A stretch of DNA of 64,000 nt from Actinomadura chibensis NBRC 106107 (GCF_001552135.1 NZ_BCQP01000030.1:62001-126000); one strand, 5' to 3'; positions 24,672 through 32,985 are shown, counted from the stretch's first letter. Numbers and translations are program-made. Notes: generated by a model from the sequence alone, not told the origin.

Positions 24672-25535
24672 ATGAGAACAGCAGCCAAGAAGGCTTGGTA
24701 CTCCAGTCTCCGGATCTCGCTGCCGGACGACGCCCTCGCTCTCGTCCTCGCCGGCGGCAAGGGCACGCGTCTCAAGGCCGACGGCGACCCCGAGCTGCGC
24801 TCGACGCCGAAGGTCCTGGTGTCCATCGACCGGCCCGGCGGGGCCACTGCGATGCTCGGGCACACGCTGACCGAGCTCGACCGCTGCGGTTTCCCCCACA
24901 TCGCCGTCCTGACCGGGGCGGATCCCGAGGCGGGGGCGGCCGCGGTCGAGAGTTACACCCTCACCCGGCGGGCGGGCTGCCGGTTCGGGATCTACCGGGA
25001 GCCCTATCCGCTCGGCACGGCCGGGGCCGTGTACGCCGCGCTCAGCCAGGTCACGGCGAGCGTCGCGGTGGTCGTACCGGCGGACACGCTGTTTCCGCAC
25101 GCGCTGCTGCCGGCCGCCGTGGTCGCCCATCAGGCGTCCGGGCACGGCGTGACGTGGACGGTGACGACGGAGCCGGACGAGCGAGCGCAGAACCGCGGCA
25201 AGCTCCTCGTCGAGAACGACCGCATCGCCCACGTGCTGGAAGGGCTGGAGCTGGACGAACCCGACTGCCCCGCCGGGGCCGACCTGCGCCCGGCGACCAG
25301 CGCGGGCGTGATCATCGTCGACCGCGCTCGCTACGTCGATCATTTCGAGCGATACGTCGAGCGGCTGGACGAGCCCGGCCCGACCGACCTGTACCGGCAG
25401 TTCGTGCCGTGGCTGCTGAGCCGGCGCGCCGGAATCGGGGCCTTCGACATCAGGCAGGCCGCGCCCGACCTCGGGACGCCCGAGCGGTTCCGCGCGTTCG
25501 GCCGTACCGGCGCCGTCGAGGCGGAGGGACGATGA
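24672..25535 (+). CDS. Sugar-phosphate nucleotidyltransferase
   Basis: The 287-residue protein has the nucleotidyltransferase signature LALVLAGGKGTRL near residues 22-34 and a lysine in STPKVLVSID. It also has YPLGTAGAVYAAL and the metal-site motif VVVPADTLFP. The family transfers a nucleotide to a sugar 1-phosphate (RfbA/HddC/ManC fold). It is distinct in sequence from the pyrophosphorylase at 29840, so the cassette may make two activated sugars or use one enzyme for a non-sugar phosphate. An upstream in-frame GTG (24621) is possible. The stop overlaps the next ATG. Confidence 0.75.
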   Translation: MRTAAKKAWYSSLRISLPDDALALVLAGGKGTRLKADGDPELRSTPKVLVSIDRPGGATAMLGHTLTELDRCGFPHIAVLTGADPEAGAAAVESYTLTRRAGCRFGIYREPYPLGTAGAVYAALSQVTASVAVVVPADTLFPHALLPAAVVAHQASGHGVTWTVTTEPDERAQNRGKLLVENDRIAHVLEGLELDEPDCPAGADLRPATSAGVIIVDRARYVDHFERYVERLDEPGPTDLYRQFVPWLLSRRAGIGAFDIRQAAPDLGTPERFRAFGRTGAVEAEGR

Positions 25536-26251
25536 TGCTCACCGCAGAAGAGGTACGCCATTTCCGGCACAACGGGTACCTGGTGGTACGTCATGCGGTG
25601 CCGGACGCGCTGCTCAAGCAGACCCGCGAGCTCGTCCAGGAGCACTGGAGCCCGGCGGACGAGCTTTCCGAGGACGGGCAGGTGAAGCTCTACCGCATGT
25701 ACGAGCGCGATCCGGGGCGCATGCACGCGCTCGTCGCCCATCGCGGCATCGTGGAGCCGTTACGGGACCTGCTCGGACCCAACATCGTCTACGTCCTGAA
25801 CCGGCACAACCAGGCGACGGTCAACGGACCGGGCGAGTCGAGACCACGGCTGCACCGGGACGTGCTCCAGTGGAGCCGCGGCCTGGTCACCGTGATCGTC
25901 TACCTGGAGGACGCGACTGTCGACAACGGCTGCACCAGGCTTGTACCGGGGTCGCAGTACCTGCCCTTCTTCGGGGTTCCCCAGCCGGAGGGCGGGGGGA
26001 CCTGGATGGACGAGCACGCAGAGTTGCGCGACCTCGCCGACCAGGCGGTCCCCGTGCCCGTCCCGGCCGGGGGGATCCTGGTCTTCGACAGCCTGGTTTT
26101 CCACTCCGTCGGCCTGAACCGCAGCACGGGCACGCGGATGAGCGTCACGGCGGGCTACCGGAGCGTGGACGAGCTGGACGCCACACCCGACGCCACGCGG
26201 GAGATCCTGGTCACCGGGGAGCTGATCTATCGCGGCAACGACCGCGGCTGA
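25532..26251 (+). CDS. Phytanoyl-CoA dioxygenase (PhyH)-family Fe(II)/2-oxoglutarate oxygenase
   Basis: A 239-residue cupin-fold dioxygenase. His107 and Asp109 in LHRDVLQ and His191 in FHSVG form the iron triad, and an arginine about ten residues later (GTRMSV) would bind 2-oxoglutarate. Other family marks are FRHNGYLVVRHAVPDALL at the N-terminus and VPGSQYLP. Such enzymes hydroxylate small molecules in secondary metabolism. Translational coupling to the nucleotidyltransferase suggests the substrate is an activated sugar or a closely related intermediate. The exact substrate is unknown. Confidence 0.8.
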   Translation: MMLTAEEVRHFRHNGYLVVRHAVPDALLKQTRELVQEHWSPADELSEDGQVKLYRMYERDPGRMHALVAHRGIVEPLRDLLGPNIVYVLNRHNQATVNGPGESRPRLHRDVLQWSRGLVTVIVYLEDATVDNGCTRLVPGSQYLPFFGVPQPEGGGTWMDEHAELRDLADQAVPVPVPAGGILVFDSLVFHSVGLNRSTGTRMSVTAGYRSVDELDATPDATREILVTGELIYRGNDRG

Positions 26252-26256
26252 CCCGA

Positions 26257-26282
26257 GGGCGGCGGGGCCCGCCCCGCCGCCC
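26257..26282. terminator. Bidirectional terminator
   Basis: GGGCGGCGGGG (26257-26267) pairs perfectly with 26272-26282 around a 4-base loop, between the convergent PhyH and SIR2 genes. There is no T-tract, as is common in high-GC actinomycetes. Confidence 0.7.
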
Positions 26283-26289
26283 TACGCCG

Positions 26290-28245
26290 TCAGGCCAGCA
26301 GGGCGCGCAGCCGGTCCACGGCGGCGTTGTCGGCGGCGCCTTCGAGACGCTGTAGGTAGCCGTCGATCCGGTGGGGCGGGACCGGCAGCGAAAGGTCCCC
26401 GTCCTTCATGACCAACAACACCTTCAGCGCCAGCGACGGGTTGCCGCACACGTCGGCGAGCCGCAGGGCCTCGACGAGATGGTCCTCCGCCTGGCCGCGC
26501 AGCGCGGAGCGCTCGGCGGGGTCGGCGGTCGCGGCGGAGAGGGCGAGCAGCCGCTGCCCCGCGTCCCGCGCCGAGATCCCGCCCGCCATCACGTCTCCGA
26601 CCACCTCGGCGTGGGACAGCCCGCCGGTGTCGACCGCCGAGCCCGGAGCGAGCCGCGCCCGGTACTTGGCGACGTTGAGCACGCCGCGCATGTAGCCCGC
26701 GAGCCTGGCGGCAAAGCCGACCGGCGTCCACATCAGGCGGGCGACGGTCCGCCGCGGCGCCGCCGGGAGCCTTTGCAGGACGTGTGCGACGACCGAGCAG
26801 ATGCGCACGAGATGCTCGATGTAGTCGAAGGCGAAGTCGAGCGCGTCGTAGAACCGCGTGCTCTCGCGCCGCACGCGGCCCCGCAGCAACGCCCAGCCGA
26901 ACAGCGGGAAGAGCAGCCACGCGGCAACGACCATTCCCGCCAACGCCCGGGTCCGCAGCCGCCGGGGGACGAGCCGGGACCGGACGCGCCGGTCCTGGAT
27001 GATCCCACCGCGATCCCGGAACCGGCAGTTGACGACGGCGAGCTGCGCCCGGCCGAAACCGAGGACATCGCGCCGGCGGAGCGCCTGGCTCCGGGCCCGG
27101 ACCGCGAGGCGGCCCGCCGTGACGAACTGGTCCATCGACTCTTCGGCGAACTGGAGCGCCATGATCCCCCGCAGCGTCGTGCAGGGATCGGGGCGCCCGG
27201 TCAGCAGCTCGACGGTCTGCGGGAAGTCGGCGACGGTGTTCAAGGTCACCGCGAGCGCTTCCAGCGCGGACTGCTCACCGGTGACGACCTCGCCGATGCG
27301 ACACCGGACGGCGTCGCGCAGGCGGCGCTCGAACCTCGACCGGACGGTGTCGGACACGGATGCGGGCACGGCGACTGCGCCTTTCACCGCCGAGGCCCCC
27401 TCCTCGTGGCCGGGTTCGCGGTCGTGGACGCGCCAGTACTCGCGGGCGAGGTCCTCAAAGCTCGTCTCGCAGAGGGTGACGCCCGGGATCGTCCGGGCAC
27501 GGTGGTCACCGTCGAACTTCCGGTCGACCCAGAGAACGTCGCGGCCTCGGGCGTAGCGGAAGAGCCACGGGAAGACGTCGAAGTCACGTCCGCTGTAGCC
27601 GACGACGAGAATCTTCACGGCTCCGCCGACGTAGTCGCCGCGCAGCGCGCGGAAGGAGCTGCGCACGAGGTCGGCGGACTGGCTGCGCAGGCGCGCGGTG
27701 TCGGCCGCGCTGCCGTGCAGTTTCCAGACGGCCACCTCGTCCGCGCCGCGGGGACGGCGGCCGGAGAACGACGTCCCGCGGGCGGGCAGCCCGATGACGG
27801 CCCGGCGGCCCTGGCGGCGTACCGCCGCCTCCAGGAAGCAGTCGAAGTTCGTGGTCAGGATGGGCAGGCCGTCACGCGCCGCGAGCTGCGCGAGCAGGTG
27901 GTGGCCCGCGTTGGGCCGCGGAGCGTCCGCACCGTCCCGCCAGGCCACCCAGTCATAGGCGCCCCAGAGCTTGAGGTGTCGGGCGGTGCCCATGACGGCG
28001 GCGATAGCGGCGTAGCAGGACTCCGGGAGCAGCCGCTCCCGGAACTCGGGCGACAGCGCGTCCGGCGACCCTTCGGGCACTCCGGCGATTTCGGCCAGCG
28101 TGCCGAGCGTCTCGCTGATCACGGTTGGCACGCTCGGCGCGCAGGCGGGTGCGGGAATGGACAGTCCGGCGCCGGCGATGGACAGGCACGGTCCGGGGGA
28201 GGTGAGCCAGGCGACGGCCTCGTCGGTGCGGATGGTCTTGGTCAT
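26290..28245 (-). CDS. SIR2-domain protein with transmembrane segment
   Basis: A 651-residue protein. The first 260 residues form a SIR2-like domain: LSIAGAGLSIPAP (about 21-33), LPILTTNFDCFLE (about 125-137), VWKLHGSA with the catalytic-type His near 175, and VVGYSGRDFDVF. A middle region of unknown function follows, then one or two hydrophobic stretches near 435-455 (ALAGMVVAAWLLFPLFGWAL) and a helical C-terminus. SIR2-domain proteins of this STAND/defence type cleave NAD+ in several anti-phage systems. It is transcribed against the flanking biosynthetic operons and shares a divergent promoter with the TPP-enzyme gene. Whether it is an effector, a sensor or an unrelated insertion is open. 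Confidence 0.75.
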   Translation of the reverse strand: MTKTIRTDEAVAWLTSPGPCLSIAGAGLSIPAPACAPSVPTVISETLGTLAEIAGVPEGSPDALSPEFRERLLPESCYAAIAAVMGTARHLKLWGAYDWVAWRDGADAPRPNAGHHLLAQLAARDGLPILTTNFDCFLEAAVRRQGRRAVIGLPARGTSFSGRRPRGADEVAVWKLHGSAADTARLRSQSADLVRSSFRALRGDYVGGAVKILVVGYSGRDFDVFPWLFRYARGRDVLWVDRKFDGDHRARTIPGVTLCETSFEDLAREYWRVHDREPGHEEGASAVKGAVAVPASVSDTVRSRFERRLRDAVRCRIGEVVTGEQSALEALAVTLNTVADFPQTVELLTGRPDPCTTLRGIMALQFAEESMDQFVTAGRLAVRARSQALRRRDVLGFGRAQLAVVNCRFRDRGGIIQDRRVRSRLVPRRLRTRALAGMVVAAWLLFPLFGWALLRGRVRRESTRFYDALDFAFDYIEHLVRICSVVAHVLQRLPAAPRRTVARLMWTPVGFAARLAGYMRGVLNVAKYRARLAPGSAVDTGGLSHAEVVGDVMAGGISARDAGQRLLALSAATADPAERSALRGQAEDHLVEALRLADVCGNPSLALKVLLVMKDGDLSLPVPPHRIDGYLQRLEGAADNAAVDRLRALLA

Positions 28246-28290
28246 GGGCCTTCCCAGGAAGTCGGAGGGATGTTCTACTAACCCTGAGAA

Positions 28291-28307
28291 AAACTCAATC
28301 TGAGTTT
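28291..28307. promoter_or_regulatory. Operator-like palindrome in the divergent SIR2/TPP-enzyme promoter
   Basis: AAACTCAATCTGAGTTT is a perfect palindrome (7+3+7) in an AT-rich 89-bp gap between divergent starts at 28245 and 28335. It could coordinate the two genes. The regulator is not encoded in the cassette as far as I can see. Confidence 0.5.
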
Positions 28308-28334
28308 AACTATTCTCGGCGCCCGGAGGGGATC

Positions 28335-29843
28335 ATGGAAAGCGTCGTCACCGCCCGCCCGGAAACGGCCGCGTGCTTAGACGTGGCAGAGGGCATCGCC
28401 GACATGGGAGCGCACGTCCTCGCGGTCGCGGGCGCCCCGGTCACCCATCTCGCCCGGCTGCTCGAAGGGCGGTCGGCCTTCGAGTGGGCGATCAACGAGA
28501 AAAGCGCCCTTGACACCGCGGTCGGCATCTCCGCCGCTGGGGGCCGGGCATGCGTGGTGCTCAAGCACAACGGGCTGTGCACAGCCCTGGACTCCCTGGT
28601 CAACGCCTCCGCGCACACGATCGGCGGCGGCCTCGTCGTCGTGGCCGGGGACGACCTGGACGCGTCGAGCTCCACATGCCTGAACGACTCGCGAGCCCTC
28701 GCCTGCGCGGCGCGCACGCCGATCCTTGAGCCCATCGGGCGAACGGACGCCCCCCGCATCGTGCAGGACGCCACCGTGCTGTCCGAGCGGCTCGGCGTCC
28801 CCGTCCTCGTCCGGCTGACGTCGGCCGCGCACGGCCACTGTGGGACGGGCGAGCTGCCCGGAGGGGCCGGTGTCCTCACCAAGACCGGTCTCGGCGTCGA
28901 CCGGGATGTTGCGCATGGCCTCACCAAGCTGGGACGCCACCAACGGCAGCGGCTCATCACCCTCGAAGCCGTCCGCCAGGAGATCGACCACGGCGCGTAC
29001 ACCGACCTGTCCTGCGCGAGAACGTGCCGCGACGGGGTGATCGCCGTGGGCGCGGCGACCCGCCACGTGGCCGCTGGCGACGGCCGGTGCGTCCTCACCC
29101 TGCGGGTCGGCTGGCCGCTGCCCGCGCAGGTCGCCGAATTCGTCAAGTGGCATCCGCGGGTGCTGGTGGTCGAGGAGCCCCTGCCGTTCACAGAGGGTCT
29201 CGTCCGCGCTCTGCCGACCGGGCCGACCCGAGTGCGCGGACGGAGCAGCGGCCATCTGCCGCCCGAGGGCGCGCTGTCGACCGAACTGGTCGCGCGGGCG
29301 TGGGACCGCGAGCCCGGCGGCTGGACGACGATCGGCCGCAAGCCCGACCGGCTGCCGCCGATCGGCCGATACGACGCGCTCTACCGAGCGGTGTCCCGGC
29401 TCTACACGGAAGGCGCGTTCGTCGCCGCCGACGTCGGCTCCTCGGTGCGCCTCTGCTACCCGCCCTACACCGCGGCGGACGTGGCGCTGAGCCTCGGGTC
29501 GGCGGTGGCGGTGGCGTCCGGCGCGGCGCGGGCGGGCCGCCGGGCCGTAGGGGTGATCGGCGACTACGGGCTGCTGCACAGCGGTATGGAGTCGCTGGCG
29601 GAGGCGGCGGCCCGGCGAGTGCCGGTGCTGGCGGTCGTGCTCGCCAACGGCGTCCAGGCCAAGACAGGCGGGCAGCCCGTCCCGCCGGTCGGGCTGGAGC
29701 GGCTCGTGCGGTCGCTCGGCATCCGCCGCGTCGACGGCTGGGACGACGAGGCCGTGCCCGCGGACGCCGCCCACCGCAGGCTGCGCACGCTGCTGCACGG
29801 GGACCTGCCCGCGGTCGCGCTCGTCCGGGACGGCCGCCCATGA
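28335..29843 (+). CDS. TPP-dependent enzyme, indolepyruvate ferredoxin oxidoreductase alpha-like, without ferredoxin domain
   Basis: A 502-residue protein with IorA-like order. The N-terminal pyrimidine-binding domain contains FEWAINEKSALDTAVGIS, VVLKHNGLCTALDSLVN and GGGLVVVAGDD. A linker domain follows, then the C-terminal pyrophosphate domain with GAFVAADVGSS, VIGDYGLLHSGMESLAEA and VVLANGVQAKTGGQ. Real IorA proteins end in a ferredoxin domain with two CxxCxxC clusters and pair with IorB. Both are absent, so a non-oxidative 2-oxoacid decarboxylase or carboligase (compare phosphono- and sulfopyruvate decarboxylases) is more likely. ATG 28335 follows GGAGGGGA. The stop overlaps the next gene. 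Confidence 0.75.
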   Translation: MESVVTARPETAACLDVAEGIADMGAHVLAVAGAPVTHLARLLEGRSAFEWAINEKSALDTAVGISAAGGRACVVLKHNGLCTALDSLVNASAHTIGGGLVVVAGDDLDASSSTCLNDSRALACAARTPILEPIGRTDAPRIVQDATVLSERLGVPVLVRLTSAAHGHCGTGELPGGAGVLTKTGLGVDRDVAHGLTKLGRHQRQRLITLEAVRQEIDHGAYTDLSCARTCRDGVIAVGAATRHVAAGDGRCVLTLRVGWPLPAQVAEFVKWHPRVLVVEEPLPFTEGLVRALPTGPTRVRGRSSGHLPPEGALSTELVARAWDREPGGWTTIGRKPDRLPPIGRYDALYRAVSRLYTEGAFVAADVGSSVRLCYPPYTAADVALSLGSAVAVASGAARAGRRAVGVIGDYGLLHSGMESLAEAAARRVPVLAVVLANGVQAKTGGQPVPPVGLERLVRSLGIRRVDGWDDEAVPADAAHRRLRTLLHGDLPAVALVRDGRP

Positions 29844-30877
29844 ACCTGCACGTCGTCGTCCTCGCGGGCGGACAGGGCACCCGGCTGTGGCCGCTCAGCC
29901 GACAGCGCGCACCGAAGTTCCTCCTCGACGTCGGGCTGGGCGAGCCGCTGCTGGCGGACGCGCTGCGCCGGGCCGTCCGGCTCACCGACCCGTCGCGCGT
30001 CCACATCGTCACCGGAGCCGACCATGTCCAAGAGGTCAGGGCGATCGCCGCGCCGTTCAGGGTGCTGCAGGTGATCGTCGAACCGTCCGCCCGCGACACG
30101 GCCGCCGCCCTCTGCCTGGCCACGGGCGTGGTTGCCCGCGCCGACCCCGATGCGACGCTGGTGTCGCTACCCGCCGACCAGGTCGTCCGGGACACCCGGC
30201 AGCGCTGGACGGACGTCCTCGCACGCGCCGTGGACGCCGCGCAAACTGGCCACCGCCTGGTCTGCGTCGGTCTCGTTCCGGAAGAGCCGAAGACCGGTCT
30301 CGGCTACATCCGGGCACCCGCCACACGCGATCCGGGCGGCGCACGACCGGTCCTGGCCTTCCACGAGAAGCCGGACCGAGCGACGGCCGAGGACTACGTC
30401 GCGTCCGGGGAGTGCTTCTGGAACACGGCGATCATGGCCTGGGAGGCGGAGACGTTCGCGGCAATGGTCGGCGCACACGCGCCCCACCTCGCGCCCCTGC
30501 TCGCGCCGGGGCCGCTCAACCGGGAGAGGTGGGAGAGCGTCCCGCGGATGGCGATCGAACCTGCCCTACTCGAACCCGCCGCCGCGGCGGGCAGCCTTTC
30601 CCTCGTGCCCGCCGCCTTCGAGTGGAGCGACGTCGGCTCCTGGACGACGGTCGCGCGGCTCGACGGGACGGAACCGGGCGAGTCGGTGATCCGCCGCGAC
30701 GCCGACGGCTGCTTCGTGCACCCCACCCCGGGGCGGCGCTACGTGCTGCTCGGAACCCGGAACCTGGTCATCGTGGACACCGGCGACGTCGTCCTGATCG
30801 CCGACCGTGACAGTGACCAGGACCTCAAGGGCCTCGTGAGCGGGCCGATCCGACAGACCTGGCCAGACCTGCTGTGA
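29840..30877 (+). CDS. Mannose-1-phosphate guanylyltransferase-type pyrophosphorylase
   Basis: A 345-residue protein with the full type-II mannose-6-P isomerase/GMP family marks. These are VVLAGGQGTRLWPLSRQRAP near the N-terminus with the lysine of PKFLLD, EPSARDTAAALCLAT, SLPADQVV, FHEKPD, FWNTAIMAW, and FEWSDVGSWTTV near residue 258. It would make GDP-mannose or a related GDP-sugar from the sugar 1-phosphate and GTP. Only the pyrophosphorylase domain is present, with no fused phosphomannose isomerase. It is coupled by ATGA to the TPP enzyme. With no glycosyltransferase nearby, the product may be a nucleotide-activated small molecule. Confidence 0.85.
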   Translation: MNLHVVVLAGGQGTRLWPLSRQRAPKFLLDVGLGEPLLADALRRAVRLTDPSRVHIVTGADHVQEVRAIAAPFRVLQVIVEPSARDTAAALCLATGVVARADPDATLVSLPADQVVRDTRQRWTDVLARAVDAAQTGHRLVCVGLVPEEPKTGLGYIRAPATRDPGGARPVLAFHEKPDRATAEDYVASGECFWNTAIMAWEAETFAAMVGAHAPHLAPLLAPGPLNRERWESVPRMAIEPALLEPAAAAGSLSLVPAAFEWSDVGSWTTVARLDGTEPGESVIRRDADGCFVHPTPGRRYVLLGTRNLVIVDTGDVVLIADRDSDQDLKGLVSGPIRQTWPDLL

Positions 30878-31528
30878 CCCGGGTCATGCCTCGGTGAGGA
30901 CGAGATCGCGGCTTCCTCGTTAAGCGCCCATCGGCGCGATCCTGCTGGTGGTCGGGCGACGCATCCTGGCAAAGTCCCGCGGCGGAGTCTCTCCGCGCCA
31001 GGTCCGGGAAGGGGCTGGGTTAGGGGTGACTGAGGGGACTTGAACCGGACATCTTGTACCACAACCAAGTAATACGTCCCCGCCCACCTGCAGCGATCAA
31101 GGAACCAGCAGGTCAGGCCATTAGGGTCGCCCAGCCTGAACTAGTCTGACGCGGTCTGACCCTCATGATCATCCCACGGATTTCCCACAGCGGGGCAGTA
31201 GGTCGGGGCGCGCCGTTGGGGGATCGGTACTTGTCGGGGTCATGGTCGGGATGGTGTTCGTGGTCCCCGTGAGGCGTCGCAGGGTGCTGAAGGTGCCTTT
31301 GCGGCATCACGGAGGTGTCGCTGCACAGCTTTCTGGGGACGTCGGTCGGGTTCGATGCGCGTTTGGAGCCGGGGTGTGAAGTGGCTTGGCTCTACTGTTT
31401 GTGAGCCCCGGACGTGGCCGCAAGGTCGCTCCTCCGGGGCCTTCGCGCGGGGCATCGCCGCCGGGGACCGCCAAAGGTGGTCTCCGGCGGCGACGCTCGG
31501 CTGTGATCGGGTGAATCGAGCCGACGGG
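30878..31528. other. No gene; contains a tRNA relic
   Basis: After the pyrophosphorylase gene there is no supported coding region for 650 bases. The only structured element I see is a degenerate tRNA-His 3' half at 31023-31069. Open frames on either strand have no recognisable features. Confidence 0.5.
31023..31069 (-). pseudogene. tRNA-His 3'-half relic
   Basis: On the minus strand the sequence reads CTTGG, loop TTGTGGT (anticodon GTG), ACAAG, then a T-arm with TTCAAGT and an acceptor strand CAGTCACC. The anticodon stem has one mismatch and the T-stem is badly paired (TCCGG against CCCCT). No 5' half follows upstream. It looks like an old attachment-site scar of a lost element. Confidence 0.5.
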
Positions 31529-31912
31529 TCAGGCGAGCGCGGCCCGGAGGGGCAAGGGGTTGAAGTACTCCCGCCAGGTGGTGATCTTGCCGTCATGGAC
31601 TTGGAAGACGGCGGCGTAGCGCTGCCGGTATTCGTGGTCCTTGGCGGCTGCTTTGCCGGTGGAGTTGTATTCGGCGAAGTATTTGCCGTTCTCGTGCGCG
31701 GGTGTCACCTCGATGTCATGCAGTGTGAATTCGGTGTAGAAGCCGTGCAGGAACTCTTCAAGGAGTTTCTGTAGGGCCTCTCGGCCGTGAACGGATGAGG
31801 GCGGCTCGGCGAACGGCATCTCGAATACCACGTCGTCGGCCAGCAGAGCGGCCATTGAGGTGACGTCGCGGCGGGCTTCGGCGCGCAGCAGATCGGTGAC
31901 GATGTCGGTCAC
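31529..31912 (-). CDS. NTF2/SnoaL-like protein
   Basis: A 127-residue NTF2-fold protein from GTG 31912, which overlaps the stop of the YceI gene (GTGA). Features are an N-terminal helix pair (IVTDLLRAEARRDVTSMAAL), FADD-like LADDVVFEMPF, and the beta strands ending KITTWREYFNPLPL. SnoaL-like proteins are cyclases, hydratases, isomerases or non-enzymatic binders. It ends a three-gene minus-strand operon under the divergently encoded HxlR regulator, suggesting a role in response to a small aromatic or electrophile. Confidence 0.75.
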   Translation of the reverse strand: MTDIVTDLLRAEARRDVTSMAALLADDVVFEMPFAEPPSSVHGREALQKLLEEFLHGFYTEFTLHDIEVTPAHENGKYFAEYNSTGKAAAKDHEYRQRYAAVFQVHDGKITTWREYFNPLPLRAALA

Positions 31913-32454
31913 GGTGACTCCTTTTTGATCGCTTCGATGTCCAGGGTCACCTCGACGGTGTCGCCGACCACGACGCCGCCCGAAGGCATCGGGCCCATCG
32001 ACTCGGCGACGTCGAAGTCGGAGCGGCTGAACTGAGCAGTGGCTGTGAAACCCGCGCGGCGATGGCCTAGCGGGTCGTCGACGACGCCGCCGTAGTCGAG
32101 TCGTAGGGTGACGGGCTGGGTGACGCCCTTGAGCGTGAGGTCGCCGCTGACGATGAAGTGGTGGGATTCCCGGTCGACTTTGCGGGACCGGTAGGTGATC
32201 TCCGGGTGGCTCTGTGCATCGAGGAACCTCCCTCCTCGCACGTGAGTGTCGCGTTCGGGATGGCCGGTGTCGATCGATGCCGGGTCGATCGTCGCGACGA
32301 CGGTGGAGGCGAAGGGGGAGTCGCCGATGTGGATCCGGCCGGCGAAGCCGCCGAACCGGCCGGTGATCCGGCTGACCAGCATGTGCCGGACGCTGAAGAT
32401 GATGCTGGAGTTGGCGGCGTCGATGGCCCATTCGCCGGGTTCGGGAAAGGTCAT
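31909..32454 (-). CDS. YceI-family lipocalin-like protein
   Basis: A 181-residue protein starting WAIDAANSSIIFSVRHMLVS, the standard YceI opening, with repeating beta strands (GRFGGFAGRIHI, DLTLKGVTQPVTLRLDY). It has no signal peptide, so it is cytoplasmic, unlike Gram-negative YceI. YceI proteins bind isoprenoid or other hydrophobic ligands. It overlaps both neighbours by 4 bases. Confidence 0.85.
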   Translation of the reverse strand: MTFPEPGEWAIDAANSSIIFSVRHMLVSRITGRFGGFAGRIHIGDSPFASTVVATIDPASIDTGHPERDTHVRGGRFLDAQSHPEITYRSRKVDRESHHFIVSGDLTLKGVTQPVTLRLDYGGVVDDPLGHRRAGFTATAQFSRSDFDVAESMGPMPSGGVVVGDTVEVTLDIEAIKKESP

Positions 32455-32873
32455 TCGGGATCCGCAAGGCCGAAGACCTCCTGGGTGCCGAGCATGACGT
32501 ACAGGCGCTCGTCGAATCGCTTGAAGCGCCAGCCTTCGTGGGTGCGCACGGCGGTCGCCTGGAAGCCGGCCAGCGATTCCTCGAACAGATCGCCCTCGCC
32601 GACGTGGTAGGCGCGTACGCGCACGGCGGCCTCGGCGGTGTCGCCTCGGACGTCGCTGGTGTAGTTGCCGAGCAGGTGATGGGTCCTGAGAGTACGGCCG
32701 ATCAGGTCGCTGATGTAGGCGACCACTTCGGTCCGGCCCGATACCTGGTAGGCGCCGAACCAGTCGGTGGTCACGTCCTCGGTGAAGACGCCCTTCAGCA
32801 GGTCCCAGTCCCGGTGGTCGAGCGCATCGGCGTACCGGCTGAACAGAGCGAAGATCTCTTCGCGGTCGGACAC
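32451..32873 (-). CDS. SnoaL-like (NTF2) protein
   Basis: A 140-residue NTF2-fold protein, first gene of the operon. The preferred start is GTG 32873 (SDREEIFALFSRYADALDHR), with AGGGAG just upstream; ATG 32891 would add six residues. Motifs are WDLLKGVFTEDVTTDWFG and the last strand HEGWRFKRFDERLYVMLG. The DxxDWD-type pattern is usual in SnoaL_4 proteins near dioxygenases and hydratases. Only distantly similar to the NTF2 protein at the end of the same operon. Confidence 0.75.
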   Translation of the reverse strand: MSDREEIFALFSRYADALDHRDWDLLKGVFTEDVTTDWFGAYQVSGRTEVVAYISDLIGRTLRTHHLLGNYTSDVRGDTAEAAVRVRAYHVGEGDLFEESLAGFQATAVRTHEGWRFKRFDERLYVMLGTQEVFGLADPE

Positions 32874-32959
32874 GGTCGTCTCCCTTCTCATGAGGCCGGT
32901 GCGGCCCCGTCTCCGGCGACAACCCGCGACCCGGAAGGAGGATTCCAGAATCGAACTAG

Positions 32960-32973
32960 GCACTATTTTGTGC
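32960..32973. promoter_or_regulatory. Operator-like palindrome between NTF2 operon and hxlR-type gene
   Basis: GCACTATTTTGTGC lies in the 112-bp divergent gap, within an AT-rich tract. It is suited to control by the HxlR protein encoded 13 bp downstream. Confidence 0.45.
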
Positions 32974-32985
32974 TATAGGTTACTA

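Noticed and set aside
26371-28281. 636-codon plus-strand frame across the SIR2 gene
   Set aside because: Low-complexity Arg/Pro/Asp sequence opposite a gene with clear SIR2 motifs.
24073-30877. Phosphonate biosynthesis reading of the cassette (nucleotidyltransferase, PhyH oxygenase, phosphonopyruvate-decarboxylase-like TPP enzyme)
   Set aside because: No PEP mutase in or near the cassette; the superfamily member at 45904 has the lyase cysteine (KRCGH) and belongs to another operon.
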